A stretch of 10,836 bases of DNA from Acidobacteriota bacterium (GTDB lineage Bacteria; Acidobacteriota; Vicinamibacteria; Vicinamibacterales; UBA8438), in contig DQEK01000011.1 in assembly GCA_003533545.1 (NCBI GenBank), positions 17,576 through 28,411 on the forward strand. Direction: 5' to 3'. Made by a program: the position numbers and the translations under genes. The notes under the pieces were generated by a model, which worked only from the letters and a program-made list of their open reading frames with translations, had not been told where the DNA came from and did not search any database. This document shows, piece by piece, positions 1 through 6,563 of this stretch; within the stretch, counting starts at the first letter, position 1, and the number at the start of each line of letters is the position of its first letter.

Positions 1-372
1 CCGCTGGCCCAACAGGGCACAGACCTCGTCGTTGTCCGCGTCCGCGCTGCCCCAGGAAGAGCAAAGCGTAATGTCGTTGAGGTCTATGCCGGCGAGGGTC
101 GACGGGCCGCCGCCGTGGCCCGGGAGGCCGGATTCAGCCTCTCTCCAGCCACGACACTACTGCTGCAGGGCGAGAACAGACCAGGATTCGCCTACGCTGC
201 CGCCAACGCCGTCGCCTGGGCCGGCATTGCGATCCGTGACCACGAAGCCGGCGTTGTCGGCGACCGTTTCTCTTCGACCCTGACTTTCGCCAGCGAGGAG
301 GACGCAAAGAAGGCAGTGATAGTCATCCGTCGGGTGATCGGAGACGGCGAACGGCAGTCGCCGCAATCATGA
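1..372 (+). CDS. Tandem ACT-domain protein, 3' end (partial)
   Basis: The reading frame is open from the window edge to a TGA at 370-372, giving 123 visible residues; the start codon lies upstream. Two ACT-like units can be read. The first is the tail of a unit ending near residue 45 with the typical helix-turn 'AREAGFSL'. The second is complete and runs from about residue 51 to 117, with the hallmark strand-loop-helix 'GENRPGFAYAAANAVAWAG' and a closing helix 'EEDAKKAVIVIRRV'. ACT domains bind small ligands, usually amino acids, and act as allosteric sensors. This layout fits the small stand-alone tandem ACT proteins of about 140 residues, so perhaps only about 20 residues are missing. I cannot exclude the end of a longer enzyme such as aspartokinase, though the sequence does not look like a LysC tail. 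Its stop overlaps the dapB start (ATGA), which suggests translational coupling and a role in sensing a lysine or diaminopimelate pathway metabolite. That role is inference. Confidence 0.7.
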   Translation, partial: PLAQQGTDLVVVRVRAAPGRAKRNVVEVYAGEGRRAAAVAREAGFSLSPATTLLLQGENRPGFAYAAANAVAWAGIAIRDHEAGVVGDRFSSTLTFASEEDAKKAVIVIRRVIGDGERQSPQS

Positions 373-1067
373 TGCGCCTCCTCATTGTCGGATACGGCCG
401 AATGGGTAAGTTGGTCGATCAGCTCAGCGGGTCCTATGGCTTCGAAGTAGCGGGTCGCCTGGACATCGACAACAATCGGGGCGGGCTCGGCATCACCAAA
501 GAGCAGCTGCGCAACGTCGACGTCGCGATCGATTTCTCGACGGCAGATGCCATCAGTGACAATTTGCCTCGACTCGCTGAGCATGGGGTGAACCTGGTAG
601 TCGGCACGACTGGCTGGCTCGACCAGGAGGAGGCCATGCGAAGGCTCGCCGCGGACGCTGGCATCGGTGTCGTAGCCGCCGCCAATTTCTCGCTTGGAGT
701 TAACCTGTTTCTCGCTCTCTCTGCGCGGGCTGCCGAACTGTTTAGATCACGCGAAGAGTTCGGTGCGTGGATTCACGAAACCCACCATGCGGCCAAGCTC
801 GACGCTCCATCGGGAACAGCGCTCGCCATGAAGCATTCAATGACACAGAGCGGCTACACGGGTACCGTCGACATGGCGTCCTCGCGGGTTGGGTCCGCCC
901 CAGGCACCCATACCGTAGGGTTCGACGGTCCGGTCGAGACCGTCACATTAACTCACACCACCCGCGACCGCTCCACCTTCGCGCGAGGAGCGCTCGAGGC
1001 GGCACGGTGGGTACGCGGACGTCAAGGATGGTTCTCCATGCACGACGTAATCGGTCTCAAACCATGA
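369..1067 (+). CDS. dapB: 4-hydroxy-tetrahydrodipicolinate reductase (DapB)
   Basis: DapB reduces 4-hydroxy-tetrahydrodipicolinate to tetrahydrodipicolinate with NAD(P)H in the cytoplasmic lysine/diaminopimelate pathway. The 232-residue product is slightly short for the family (usually 240-270). The N-terminal Rossmann fold has the nucleotide-binding GxGxxG at residues 8-13 (GYGRMG). 'DFST' at 55-58 and 'GTTGW' at 79-83 are typical of DapB. The C-terminal catalytic and substrate-binding motif is at residues 137-151 (ETHHAAKLDAPSGTA), with the expected His139, His140 and Lys143. I chose the ATG at 369 because it overlaps the upstream stop as ATGA; the next codon is also ATG (372), so a start three bases later is possible. 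The gene overlaps dapA by four bases at its 3' end, so the two are probably translated from one message. Confidence 0.95.
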   Translation: MMRLLIVGYGRMGKLVDQLSGSYGFEVAGRLDIDNNRGGLGITKEQLRNVDVAIDFSTADAISDNLPRLAEHGVNLVVGTTGWLDQEEAMRRLAADAGIGVVAAANFSLGVNLFLALSARAAELFRSREEFGAWIHETHHAAKLDAPSGTALAMKHSMTQSGYTGTVDMASSRVGSAPGTHTVGFDGPVETVTLTHTTRDRSTFARGALEAARWVRGRQGWFSMHDVIGLKP

Positions 1068-1969
1068 AGGCAAAGTGGTCCGGATGTGGCACGGCGCTGG
1101 TCACGCCGTTTACCAAGAACGGTGAGGTGGACGAAGCGCGCGTGCGGGACCTGGCCGTCAGGCAGGTCGAGGCCGGAGTTCGTTTTCTGGTGCCTTGCGG
1201 CACCACTGGCGAAAACCCCACTCTGTCCCGGTCCGAACAACGGCAGATCGTTGAATTGGTAGTCGACGCAGCGAATAACCGAATCCCGGTCCTCGCGGGC
1301 GCCGGTGGCTACGACACCCGGAGCGTCATCGCTCAGGTCTCGGAAATGCAAGGCGCCGGGGCCGACGGCATCCTTTCGGTCACACCCTACTACAACCGAC
1401 CGACAGCCGAAGGACTGTACCGGCATTACCTGGCTATTGCGGAGAGCACGACGTTGCCAATCATTGTCTACAACGTCCCGGGTAGGACGGGGTGCAATAT
1501 AGACGTCGACACAATGTACCGGCTAGCAGAAATCCCCAACGTTGTAGGTATCAAAGAAGCCTCGGGGAACATGGCGCAAATGTGTGAGTTCTGCCGAGTT
1601 GCCCCAGACGGATTCCACGTACTCGCCGGCGACGACATCTTCACGTTACCCCTGATATCGGTTGGTGGGGTTGGAGTCGTCTCGGTTGTCTCTAACGAAG
1701 TACCAGGCGAAATGGTGCATCTGGTGTCAGCAGCCCTTAGGGGCGACTTCGAAACCGCTCGACGATTCCATACGCGCTTGCTGCCATTGATGCAGATCAA
1801 CTTCGTCGAGGCTAATCCAATCCCCGTCAAGGCCGCCATGGCCCATCTCGGGCTCCTCAAGCCGTACTACAGGCTCCCCCTAGTGCCACCCGCGCCGGCA
1901 TCACTCGCGCAGATCGTGCAGGTGCTGGACGAGTTGGCGATCCAGCAGCGAGAGTCCACCGCCTCCTGA
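1064..1969 (+). CDS. dapA: 4-hydroxy-tetrahydrodipicolinate synthase (DapA)
   Basis: DapA condenses pyruvate with aspartate-4-semialdehyde through a Schiff base, the first committed step towards diaminopimelate and lysine. The 301-residue product has the usual length and TIM-barrel motifs of the family: 'GTTGEN' at 46-51 with the Thr47/Thr48 pair, 'TPYYNRP' at 107-113, 'YNVPGRTG' at 136-143 with the catalytic Tyr136 and the substrate-binding Arg141, and 'GIKEASG' at 162-168 with the Schiff-base Lys164. The start is the ATG at 1064, overlapping the dapB stop as ATGA. The frame stays open for 99 codons upstream, but that part lies inside dapB in another frame and has no DapA similarity. Third in the operon. 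Feedback inhibition by lysine is known for some DapA enzymes but cannot be read from this sequence. Confidence 0.96.
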   Translation: MKAKWSGCGTALVTPFTKNGEVDEARVRDLAVRQVEAGVRFLVPCGTTGENPTLSRSEQRQIVELVVDAANNRIPVLAGAGGYDTRSVIAQVSEMQGAGADGILSVTPYYNRPTAEGLYRHYLAIAESTTLPIIVYNVPGRTGCNIDVDTMYRLAEIPNVVGIKEASGNMAQMCEFCRVAPDGFHVLAGDDIFTLPLISVGGVGVVSVVSNEVPGEMVHLVSAALRGDFETARRFHTRLLPLMQINFVEANPIPVKAAMAHLGLLKPYYRLPLVPPAPASLAQIVQVLDELAIQQRESTAS

Positions 1970-1983
1970 CCCCGACTTCCTAC

Positions 1984-1987
1984 GGAG
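1984..1987 (+). promoter_or_regulatory. Ribosome binding site of dapD (supports the GTG start)
   Basis: GGAG lies nine bases before the GTG at 1997. It falls in the only untranslated gap inside the dap operon and is the reason for choosing the GTG. No ATG in this frame gives a better start. Confidence 0.6.
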
Positions 1988-1996
1988 AACCGAACC

Positions 1997-2854
1997 GTGT
2001 CCGCTGACCTCTCCTCGCTCGCGTCGACCATCGAACGTCTTCACGCGGCTGGCGCTGATGCGGATCGCGCCGAGGCGAGGAGCGTGTTCGCCACGTTCCG
2101 GGCTGAACTCTCGGCGGGCCGGGCACGGGCCGCGAGCCCAGACCCTGATTCGCCGACTGGCTGGACCGTCAATGCTTGGGTTAAGCAAGGTATCCTGGTC
2201 GGCTTCCGCTGCGGAGAAATCATCTCTGTCCCCGGCGACGCCCCCCATGTACCGTTCCTCGACAAGGACACCCTGCCATTGCGGTCGCTCGATACGTCGT
2301 CCCGAGTACGTTTAGTGCCTGGAGGGTCATCGATTCGAGACGGTGCATTTGTCGGTGCCGGTGTAATCTGCATGCCGCCCATGTTCATCAACATCGGTGC
2401 TTACGTAGGCGCCGACAGCCTAATCGATTCGCACGCATTGGTCGGTTCCTGCGCTCAAATCGGAGAACGGGTGCACGTAAGCGCCGGCGCGCAGATCGGC
2501 GGCGTACTCGAACCGATCGGGGCGATGCCGGTCATTGTCGAGAATGATGCACTCGTCGGCGGAAACACCGGTATCTACGAAGGCGCGATCGTCAGATCAC
2601 ACGCCGTGATCGGGGCCGGCACGGTGTTGACGAGGTCGACCCCGATTTATGACTTACCGAAACAGCAGGTAATCTCCAGCCGCGACGGATCGCCGCTGAT
2701 CGTTCCAGAAGGGGCCGTTGTGGTGCCGGGCACGCGGGCAGTCACCGCCGCCGCAGGGCGTGAATGGGGCCTGGGACTCGCGACCCCTGTTATTGTCAAG
2801 TACCGTGACGACAAGACAGACACCGGGACCGAACTCGAAACATGGCTGCGTTAA
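1997..2854 (+). CDS. dapD: Tetrahydrodipicolinate N-succinyltransferase (DapD)
   Basis: DapD transfers succinate from succinyl-CoA to tetrahydrodipicolinate, committing the cell to the succinylase branch of diaminopimelate synthesis. The product is 285 residues, close to E. coli DapD (about 274). An N-terminal helical part precedes the signature 'GWTVNAWVKQGIL' (about residues 55-67). A left-handed beta-helix follows, with hexapeptide-like repeats through 'IRDGAFVGAGV', 'FINIGAYVGADSLIDSHALVGSCAQIG' style segments and 'GGVLEPI'. The Asp of 'DSHALVGS' matches the Asp of the family's 'DTWATVGS'. The stretch 'LVGGNTGIYEG' replaces the E. coli-type 'FIGARSEIVEG', which points to a sequence subfamily. 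The start is GTG at 1997, preceded by GGAG at 1984-1987 about nine bases upstream. It lies 27 bases after dapA and overlaps dapE by 13 bases. Confidence 0.93.
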   Translation: MSADLSSLASTIERLHAAGADADRAEARSVFATFRAELSAGRARAASPDPDSPTGWTVNAWVKQGILVGFRCGEIISVPGDAPHVPFLDKDTLPLRSLDTSSRVRLVPGGSSIRDGAFVGAGVICMPPMFINIGAYVGADSLIDSHALVGSCAQIGERVHVSAGAQIGGVLEPIGAMPVIVENDALVGGNTGIYEGAIVRSHAVIGAGTVLTRSTPIYDLPKQQVISSRDGSPLIVPEGAVVVPGTRAVTAAAGREWGLGLATPVIVKYRDDKTDTGTELETWLR

Positions 2855-3870
2855 CCGAGTTCGACGTCGTCGACTTGGCTCAATCGCTCATCGACATCGA
2901 CTCGACCACACCCCGGGAGGGCCAGGTCGTCAGGTGGCTCGCAGCGTGGTTACGAGGGCGCGGATACAACGTGGAGGAACAGCCGGTCGAGGGCGACCGG
3001 ATGAACCTGATCGTCACTGTCGGCGCTGAAGCGGCAAGGATCGTGCTCTCGACGCACCTCGACTGCGTTCCTCCGTTCTTCCCAAGCCGACTGGAAGGAA
3101 ACTTATTGTACGGACGGGGCGCCTGTGATGCCAAGGGAATCGCGGCCGCCCAGATCGGCGCCCTCGAGCAGCTGCGCGCCGCCGGCGAAACTCGTGTCGG
3201 TGCGCTTTTCGTGGTTGGTGAGGAACGCGGTAGCCACGGAGCCCATGCCGCGAACCGAACCCCGCGCGGCTCAACGTACTTAGTCGACGGAGAACCAACC
3301 GACAACCGACTTGGTCTGGCCACGCGCGGTGTGTACCGGGTTCGACTCAAAGCGAGCGGACGAGCAGCCCATTCGTCGCACCCCGAGGAAGGCGAGTCCG
3401 CAATAGAGAAACTGCTCGACGCGCTGGTCGCGCTTCGCTCGATCGAGCTACCCGCAGATCCGACCCTAGGCCGAACGAACTACACCGTCGCTATGCTCGA
3501 GGGCGGAGTGGCCCCGAACGTCGTACCGCCCCACGCCAGCGCCGAGGTCAACTTTCGCATCGTCGGCCCCAGCCATGACTTACGCGCAGTCCTACAGCCG
3601 CTGACCACGTGGGTCACAATCGAGGACGTGGTGGAAGTGCCGCCGGTGCGGATGGCGACCGTACCGGGATTTGAAACGGCGGTCTTCCCATTCACCACCG
3701 ACATCCCGTTTCTGGACGCTTGGGGAGATCCACTACTATTCGGCCCCGGTTCCGTTCTGGTCGCGCATACCGACGACGAACACGTGCGCATTGACGACTT
3801 ACGCGCCGCGACCGACCACTACGCCCGCATCGCCACCGCGCTGTTGAACCAGGTTCCAGACCAATCCTAA
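2842..3870 (+). CDS. dapE: M20 family metallopeptidase, probable succinyl-diaminopimelate desuccinylase (DapE)
   Basis: This is a di-zinc M20 amidohydrolase of 342 residues. The metal and catalytic motifs can be placed: 'STHLD' with ligand His72, 'GRGACDAKG' with bridging Asp96, 'VGEE' with catalytic Glu127 and ligand Glu128, 'DGEP' with ligand Glu152, 'GRAAHSSHPEEGESAI' with dimer-domain His178, and 'GPGSVLVAHTDDEH' with the C-terminal ligand His309. The M20 family includes DapE, ArgE (acetylornithine deacetylase), LysK and carboxypeptidases, and sequence alone does not settle the substrate. Its position right behind dapD, with a 13-base overlap, strongly favours removal of succinate from N-succinyl-LL-diaminopimelate, the step needed after DapD. 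The ATG at 2842 gives a full-length N-terminus ('AQSLIDIDSTTPREGQV'). It is the last gene of the operon; a hairpin begins at its stop codon. Confidence 0.8.
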   Translation: MAALTEFDVVDLAQSLIDIDSTTPREGQVVRWLAAWLRGRGYNVEEQPVEGDRMNLIVTVGAEAARIVLSTHLDCVPPFFPSRLEGNLLYGRGACDAKGIAAAQIGALEQLRAAGETRVGALFVVGEERGSHGAHAANRTPRGSTYLVDGEPTDNRLGLATRGVYRVRLKASGRAAHSSHPEEGESAIEKLLDALVALRSIELPADPTLGRTNYTVAMLEGGVAPNVVPPHASAEVNFRIVGPSHDLRAVLQPLTTWVTIEDVVEVPPVRMATVPGFETAVFPFTTDIPFLDAWGDPLLFGPGSVLVAHTDDEHVRIDDLRAATDHYARIATALLNQVPDQS

Positions 3871-3894
3871 GCAAAGCGACTCTACCGCTTTGCT
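3870..3894. terminator. Bidirectional terminator-like hairpin between dapE and the cyclophilin gene
   Basis: A perfect 9-bp inverted repeat (AGCAAAGCG at 3870-3878, CGCTTTGCT at 3886-3894) encloses a 7-base loop. It fills almost all of the 30-base gap between two convergent genes and starts at the last base of the dapE stop. No clear T-run follows on either strand, so intrinsic termination is plausible but unproven. Confidence 0.55.
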
Positions 3895-3900
3895 AGCTGG

Positions 3901-5019
3901 TCAATTCCGCTCCAGTCGGATCTCGCGAAGCTCGATCCGATTGACGGGCGTCTCGCCATCGGTAGCTGCCGATTCCATCCGCTCGACAGCGCCCATACCG
4001 TCGACCACCCGGCCGAAAACGGTGTAGATCCCGTCAAGTTCCGGGGCGGCCCCGGTCACGATGAAGAATGACGTCGAGGCGCTGTCCTCTTCGTCCCCAC
4101 GGGCCATCGAGACAATGCCCTTCACGTGCGATGTGTCACTGAATTCGGGTGTTAGGTTGACGACCACCGCGCGCTGCTCTTCCGACAGTGGCGTCGTGCG
4201 GCTTGGAATAGACCCGGTCTGGACGACGAATCCTGGAACAACCCGGTGGAACGCCATTCCATCGTACACCCCAGCGGCGGCCAGACGGAGAAAGTTGCGC
4301 ACATGCTCAGGAGCGCGGTCAGGAAAAAACTCAAAGGCAACCGACCCTACCGACGTTTCCAGCACCGCACGGTAGGTGGCCAACTCTGCGACTGTTTCGG
4401 TCGTGAACGGAGGAGGTATCGGTGGCGACCAGTCGCGAATTGACACCGAAACGATTTCCACCCGTTCCGTCGCCATCCCTTCAGCATCAACAGGAGTTTC
4501 AGAAATTCGAGCACCCACCGACAGGCCTTCCGCAACACGGCCCCAGATCGTGTGGTGGCCGTCAAGTCCAGGCTGAGCGACGACCGTCACAAGGAACTGG
4601 GTACCATCACTGTTCGGATCCCCAGGCACCCCTACCGACGACACTGTGCCGGCCGAATGTCGCTCGTCGCTCGGTTCAGCCGCCACCAACCCCAATCCCC
4701 CCTGCCCGTACTCATTTCGGCGTGCTGGGTCTTTCGAAAACGGATCGCCACCCTGGATGATCCCACGCAGCACCATGCGGTGAAAACTGGTTCCATCGTA
4801 TTCCCCATCGGCCGCCTTCTGAATGAACAATCCGACGTGGTTGGGTGCCGCTTCGGCAAGCAGGTCGATGATAATCGTGCCTTTGGTCGTCTCAACCACC
4901 GCCTGCTTATTAAACAACTGGCCTGGGGGCAGCGGCGTCACGAACAACTCCTGTCCCGCCTGTGCCACGAACGGCGTGCTCAACAGCAACCACGTGGTCA
5001 AAACCAATCGTTTCACCAT
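3901..5019 (-). CDS. Exported protein with two cyclophilin-type peptidyl-prolyl isomerase domains
   Basis: Cyclophilins catalyse cis-trans isomerisation at proline and assist folding. The preferred start at 5019 gives 372 residues beginning MVKRLVLTTWLLLSTPFVAQA, a signal peptide with a likely signal peptidase I cut after AQA (residue 21), so the protein probably acts in the periplasm. Domain 1 (about 40-195) has 'FHRMVLRGIIQGGD' at 79-92, 'GTQF' at 139-142 and 'LDGHHTIWGRV' at 152-162. Domain 2 (about 217-370) has 'FHRVVPGFVVQTGS' at 257-270 and 'LDGIYTVFGRV'. Each domain departs from the canonical active site: domain 1 lacks the Phe of FHRxxxxF, while domain 2 has Ser where the Gln of GSQFF is usual and Tyr where human CypA has His126. 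Tyr there also occurs in E. coli PpiA. The frame is open up to 5103, but a start there would bury the signal peptide. An ATG at 5025 is an alternative. The gene is divergent from the PEGA gene. Confidence 0.88.
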   Translation of the reverse strand: MVKRLVLTTWLLLSTPFVAQAGQELFVTPLPPGQLFNKQAVVETTKGTIIIDLLAEAAPNHVGLFIQKAADGEYDGTSFHRMVLRGIIQGGDPFSKDPARRNEYGQGGLGLVAAEPSDERHSAGTVSSVGVPGDPNSDGTQFLVTVVAQPGLDGHHTIWGRVAEGLSVGARISETPVDAEGMATERVEIVSVSIRDWSPPIPPPFTTETVAELATYRAVLETSVGSVAFEFFPDRAPEHVRNFLRLAAAGVYDGMAFHRVVPGFVVQTGSIPSRTTPLSEEQRAVVVNLTPEFSDTSHVKGIVSMARGDEEDSASTSFFIVTGAAPELDGIYTVFGRVVDGMGAVERMESAATDGETPVNRIELREIRLERN

Positions 5020-5154
5020 CTGCATTCCGGTATTGAGGGCCACAATACACATCTCATCCGTACGCATTACCAGCTGCACTGAAGAACCGCTGGGAACGGT
5101 CACCTCAGGGAATTATTTCGTGAACCACATCGACAGAGCACTAAGATCATAAGG
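5020..5154. promoter_or_regulatory. Divergent intergenic region with promoters for the cyclophilin and PEGA genes
   Basis: These 135 bases separate two divergent start codons, so they should carry promoters in both directions. On the plus strand TAAGAT at 5142-5147 is a possible -10 box (four of six consensus bases) ending seven bases before the PEGA ATG at 5155. I see no good -35 box. On the minus strand I found no convincing promoter motif. The frame of the cyclophilin gene stays open through most of this region, so a longer N-terminus is formally possible but unlikely. Confidence 0.4.
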
Positions 5155-5973
5155 ATGTCGCTACTTGATCACCAGTTGGAACCGGAAGAGCCACGGTCCT
5201 CAGTTGCCGTGCGTTTCACGCTAGTCGGCCTGTTTCTCATCGGTTGCGGCGTGGCCACCTATTTCTTGATGTCACCCGCCGAAGAACGAGCGCCAACCGG
5301 TATCGCGACCGCCCCTCCGCCACGTACTACAGCGCGCGGACCAGAACCAGATGCAGAACCGGCGCCAGAGCCAACGACCCCGGAGACGGAACCAGACCTA
5401 GCAACAGAACCGAACCCAGAACCAGAACCCGCTGTCGCTGTCGCTGTCGAACCTACGGTACCAGAATCTCGGCTCGACCCCCTACTCCGAGTAGCCGCCG
5501 ATGTGACTGGTGCATACGTTTTCATCGACCGACAGTTCGTTGGCACGACGCCGTTCGCAACGAGCGACGTCAGACTCGGCCCGCATCGGCTCAACGTATC
5601 GGCCGAAGGCTACGAGGGCTTCGCGCAGAATATCGACGTTGGCGACGACCCGATCGTGATCGACGTGCGGTTTCTCGAAATTCGACTCAACGCATCCGTC
5701 CTGGTTACCCACAAGCATCGGTTCGGATCATGCGTTGGGACGCTGCGCGCCGACACCAACGGTATTCACTACGAAACGAACGATGATGACGCTTTCTCTC
5801 TCCCGTTCTCCCAGATCGAACGGCACGAAATCGACTATCTTGAGCACACGCTGACCGTGAAACAGCTCGAAGGCCGAACCTATAACTTCACCGACGAGCA
5901 GGACACTGCCGATGCGCTCTTCACCTTCCACCGCAGCGTCGAGCAGGCGCGCGAACGACTGAAGAACCAATGA
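5155..5973 (+). CDS. Membrane-anchored PEGA-domain protein with an uncharacterised C-terminal domain
   Basis: The product has 272 residues. A single membrane segment (about 19-38, VRFTLVGLFLIGCGVATYFL) follows an N-terminus with Arg14 and Arg20, suggesting N-in and C-out topology. A Pro/Glu-rich linker (about 41-105) comes next, containing an AVAVAV run encoded by three GCTGTC units. Residues about 110-176 read as a PEGA domain ('GAYVFIDRQFVGTTPF', 'LGPHRLNVSAEGYEGF'), a small beta fold common in surface proteins of unclear function. The last 95 residues form a separate domain with 'HKHRFGSCVGTL', 'GIHYE', 'DAFSLPFSQIE', 'DYLEHTLTVK' and 'GRTYNFTD', possibly a PH-like beta fold. I recall similar tails in acidobacterial proteins but cannot check this. 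No catalytic residues are recognisable, so the function is unknown. The start has AAGG directly before ATG, too close for a normal ribosome binding site. The stop overlaps tag as ATGA. Confidence 0.8.
   Translation: MSLLDHQLEPEEPRSSVAVRFTLVGLFLIGCGVATYFLMSPAEERAPTGIATAPPPRTTARGPEPDAEPAPEPTTPETEPDLATEPNPEPEPAVAVAVEPTVPESRLDPLLRVAADVTGAYVFIDRQFVGTTPFATSDVRLGPHRLNVSAEGYEGFAQNIDVGDDPIVIDVRFLEIRLNASVLVTHKHRFGSCVGTLRADTNGIHYETNDDDAFSLPFSQIERHEIDYLEHTLTVKQLEGRTYNFTDEQDTADALFTFHRSVEQARERLKNQ
5431..5448 (+). repeat. Hexanucleotide tandem repeat (GCTGTC)x3 in the PEGA gene
   Basis: Three perfect copies of GCTGTC encode Ala-Val three times (residues 93-98) in the Pro/Glu-rich linker. The unit is a multiple of three, so slippage would change linker length without a frameshift. 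Three copies is too few to call it hypervariable. Confidence 0.6.
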
Positions 5974-6542
5974 CCGAACCTACCCGATGTTCTTGGGCCG
6001 GCTCCGACCCGCTCTACCAGCGGTATCACGACAACGAGTGGGGCGATCCGCAACACGACGATCGGCGCCTATTCGAAATGCTTGTTCTGGAAAGCGCGCA
6101 AGCGGGATTGGCTTGGATCACCATCCTTCGAAAGCGAGAGGGATATCGGAGGGCGTTCGACGGATTCAACCCGTCGTTCGTGGCACGTTATGACCGGCAC
6201 CGGATCGCCCGTTTGATGAAAAACGATGCAATCGTCAGAAACCGAAAAAAAATTGAGTCCGCCGTCGGTAACGCCCGCGCGTTTCTTCAGGTGCAGGAGC
6301 AACAAGGCTCTTTCGACAGTTATATTTGGCAGTTCGTCAATGGCCGCCAGAGACAAAACCGATGGAAAAGTACGGAGAAAGTGCCGACCGAAACGACCGA
6401 ATCACGTGCCATGAGCAAAGACCTCAAGCACCACGGTTTTCGTTTCGTCGGTCCCACCACCTGCTACGCCTACATGCAGGCGACCGGCATGGTGAACGAT
6501 CATATCTTGGGATGTTTCCGAAATAGCCAATTCTCAAACTGA
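5970..6542 (+). CDS. tag: DNA-3-methyladenine glycosylase I (Tag)
   Basis: Tag removes 3-methyladenine from alkylated DNA, starting base-excision repair in the cytoplasm. The 190-residue product matches the family length (E. coli 187). The zinc-binding ends are intact: Cys7 and His20 at the N-terminus ('RCSWAG', 'YHDNEWG') and His178 and Cys182 near the C-terminus ('NDHILGCF'), equivalent to E. coli Cys4, His17, His175 and Cys179. Glu41 in 'LVLESAQAGLAWITI', followed by Trp49, matches the base-recognition residues of E. coli Tag (Glu38, Trp46), and Tyr19 matches Tyr16. The ATG at 5970 overlaps the PEGA stop as ATGA, so translation is probably coupled to that gene, an odd functional pairing. 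No SOS or Ada-like operator is visible because the gene has no upstream spacer of its own. Confidence 0.94.
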   Translation: MTEPTRCSWAGSDPLYQRYHDNEWGDPQHDDRRLFEMLVLESAQAGLAWITILRKREGYRRAFDGFNPSFVARYDRHRIARLMKNDAIVRNRKKIESAVGNARAFLQVQEQQGSFDSYIWQFVNGRQRQNRWKSTEKVPTETTESRAMSKDLKHHGFRFVGPTTCYAYMQATGMVNDHILGCFRNSQFSN

Positions 6543-6563
6543 CAGTCACAACCAGAGACCGGG

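Noticed and set aside
767..1063. A 99-codon upstream extension of the dapA frame
   Set aside because: It lies wholly inside dapB in another frame, shows no DapA similarity, and the ATG at 1064 gives a standard-length DapA with an ATGA overlap.
4552..5082. A 176-codon open frame on the plus strand antisense to the cyclophilin gene
   Set aside because: It is composition-driven, without motifs, and opposite a gene with clear signal peptide and domain signatures.
5020..5103. An N-terminal extension of the cyclophilin protein starting at 5103
   Set aside because: It would put 28 hydrophilic residues before a textbook signal peptide, so the start at 5019 (or 5025) is preferred.
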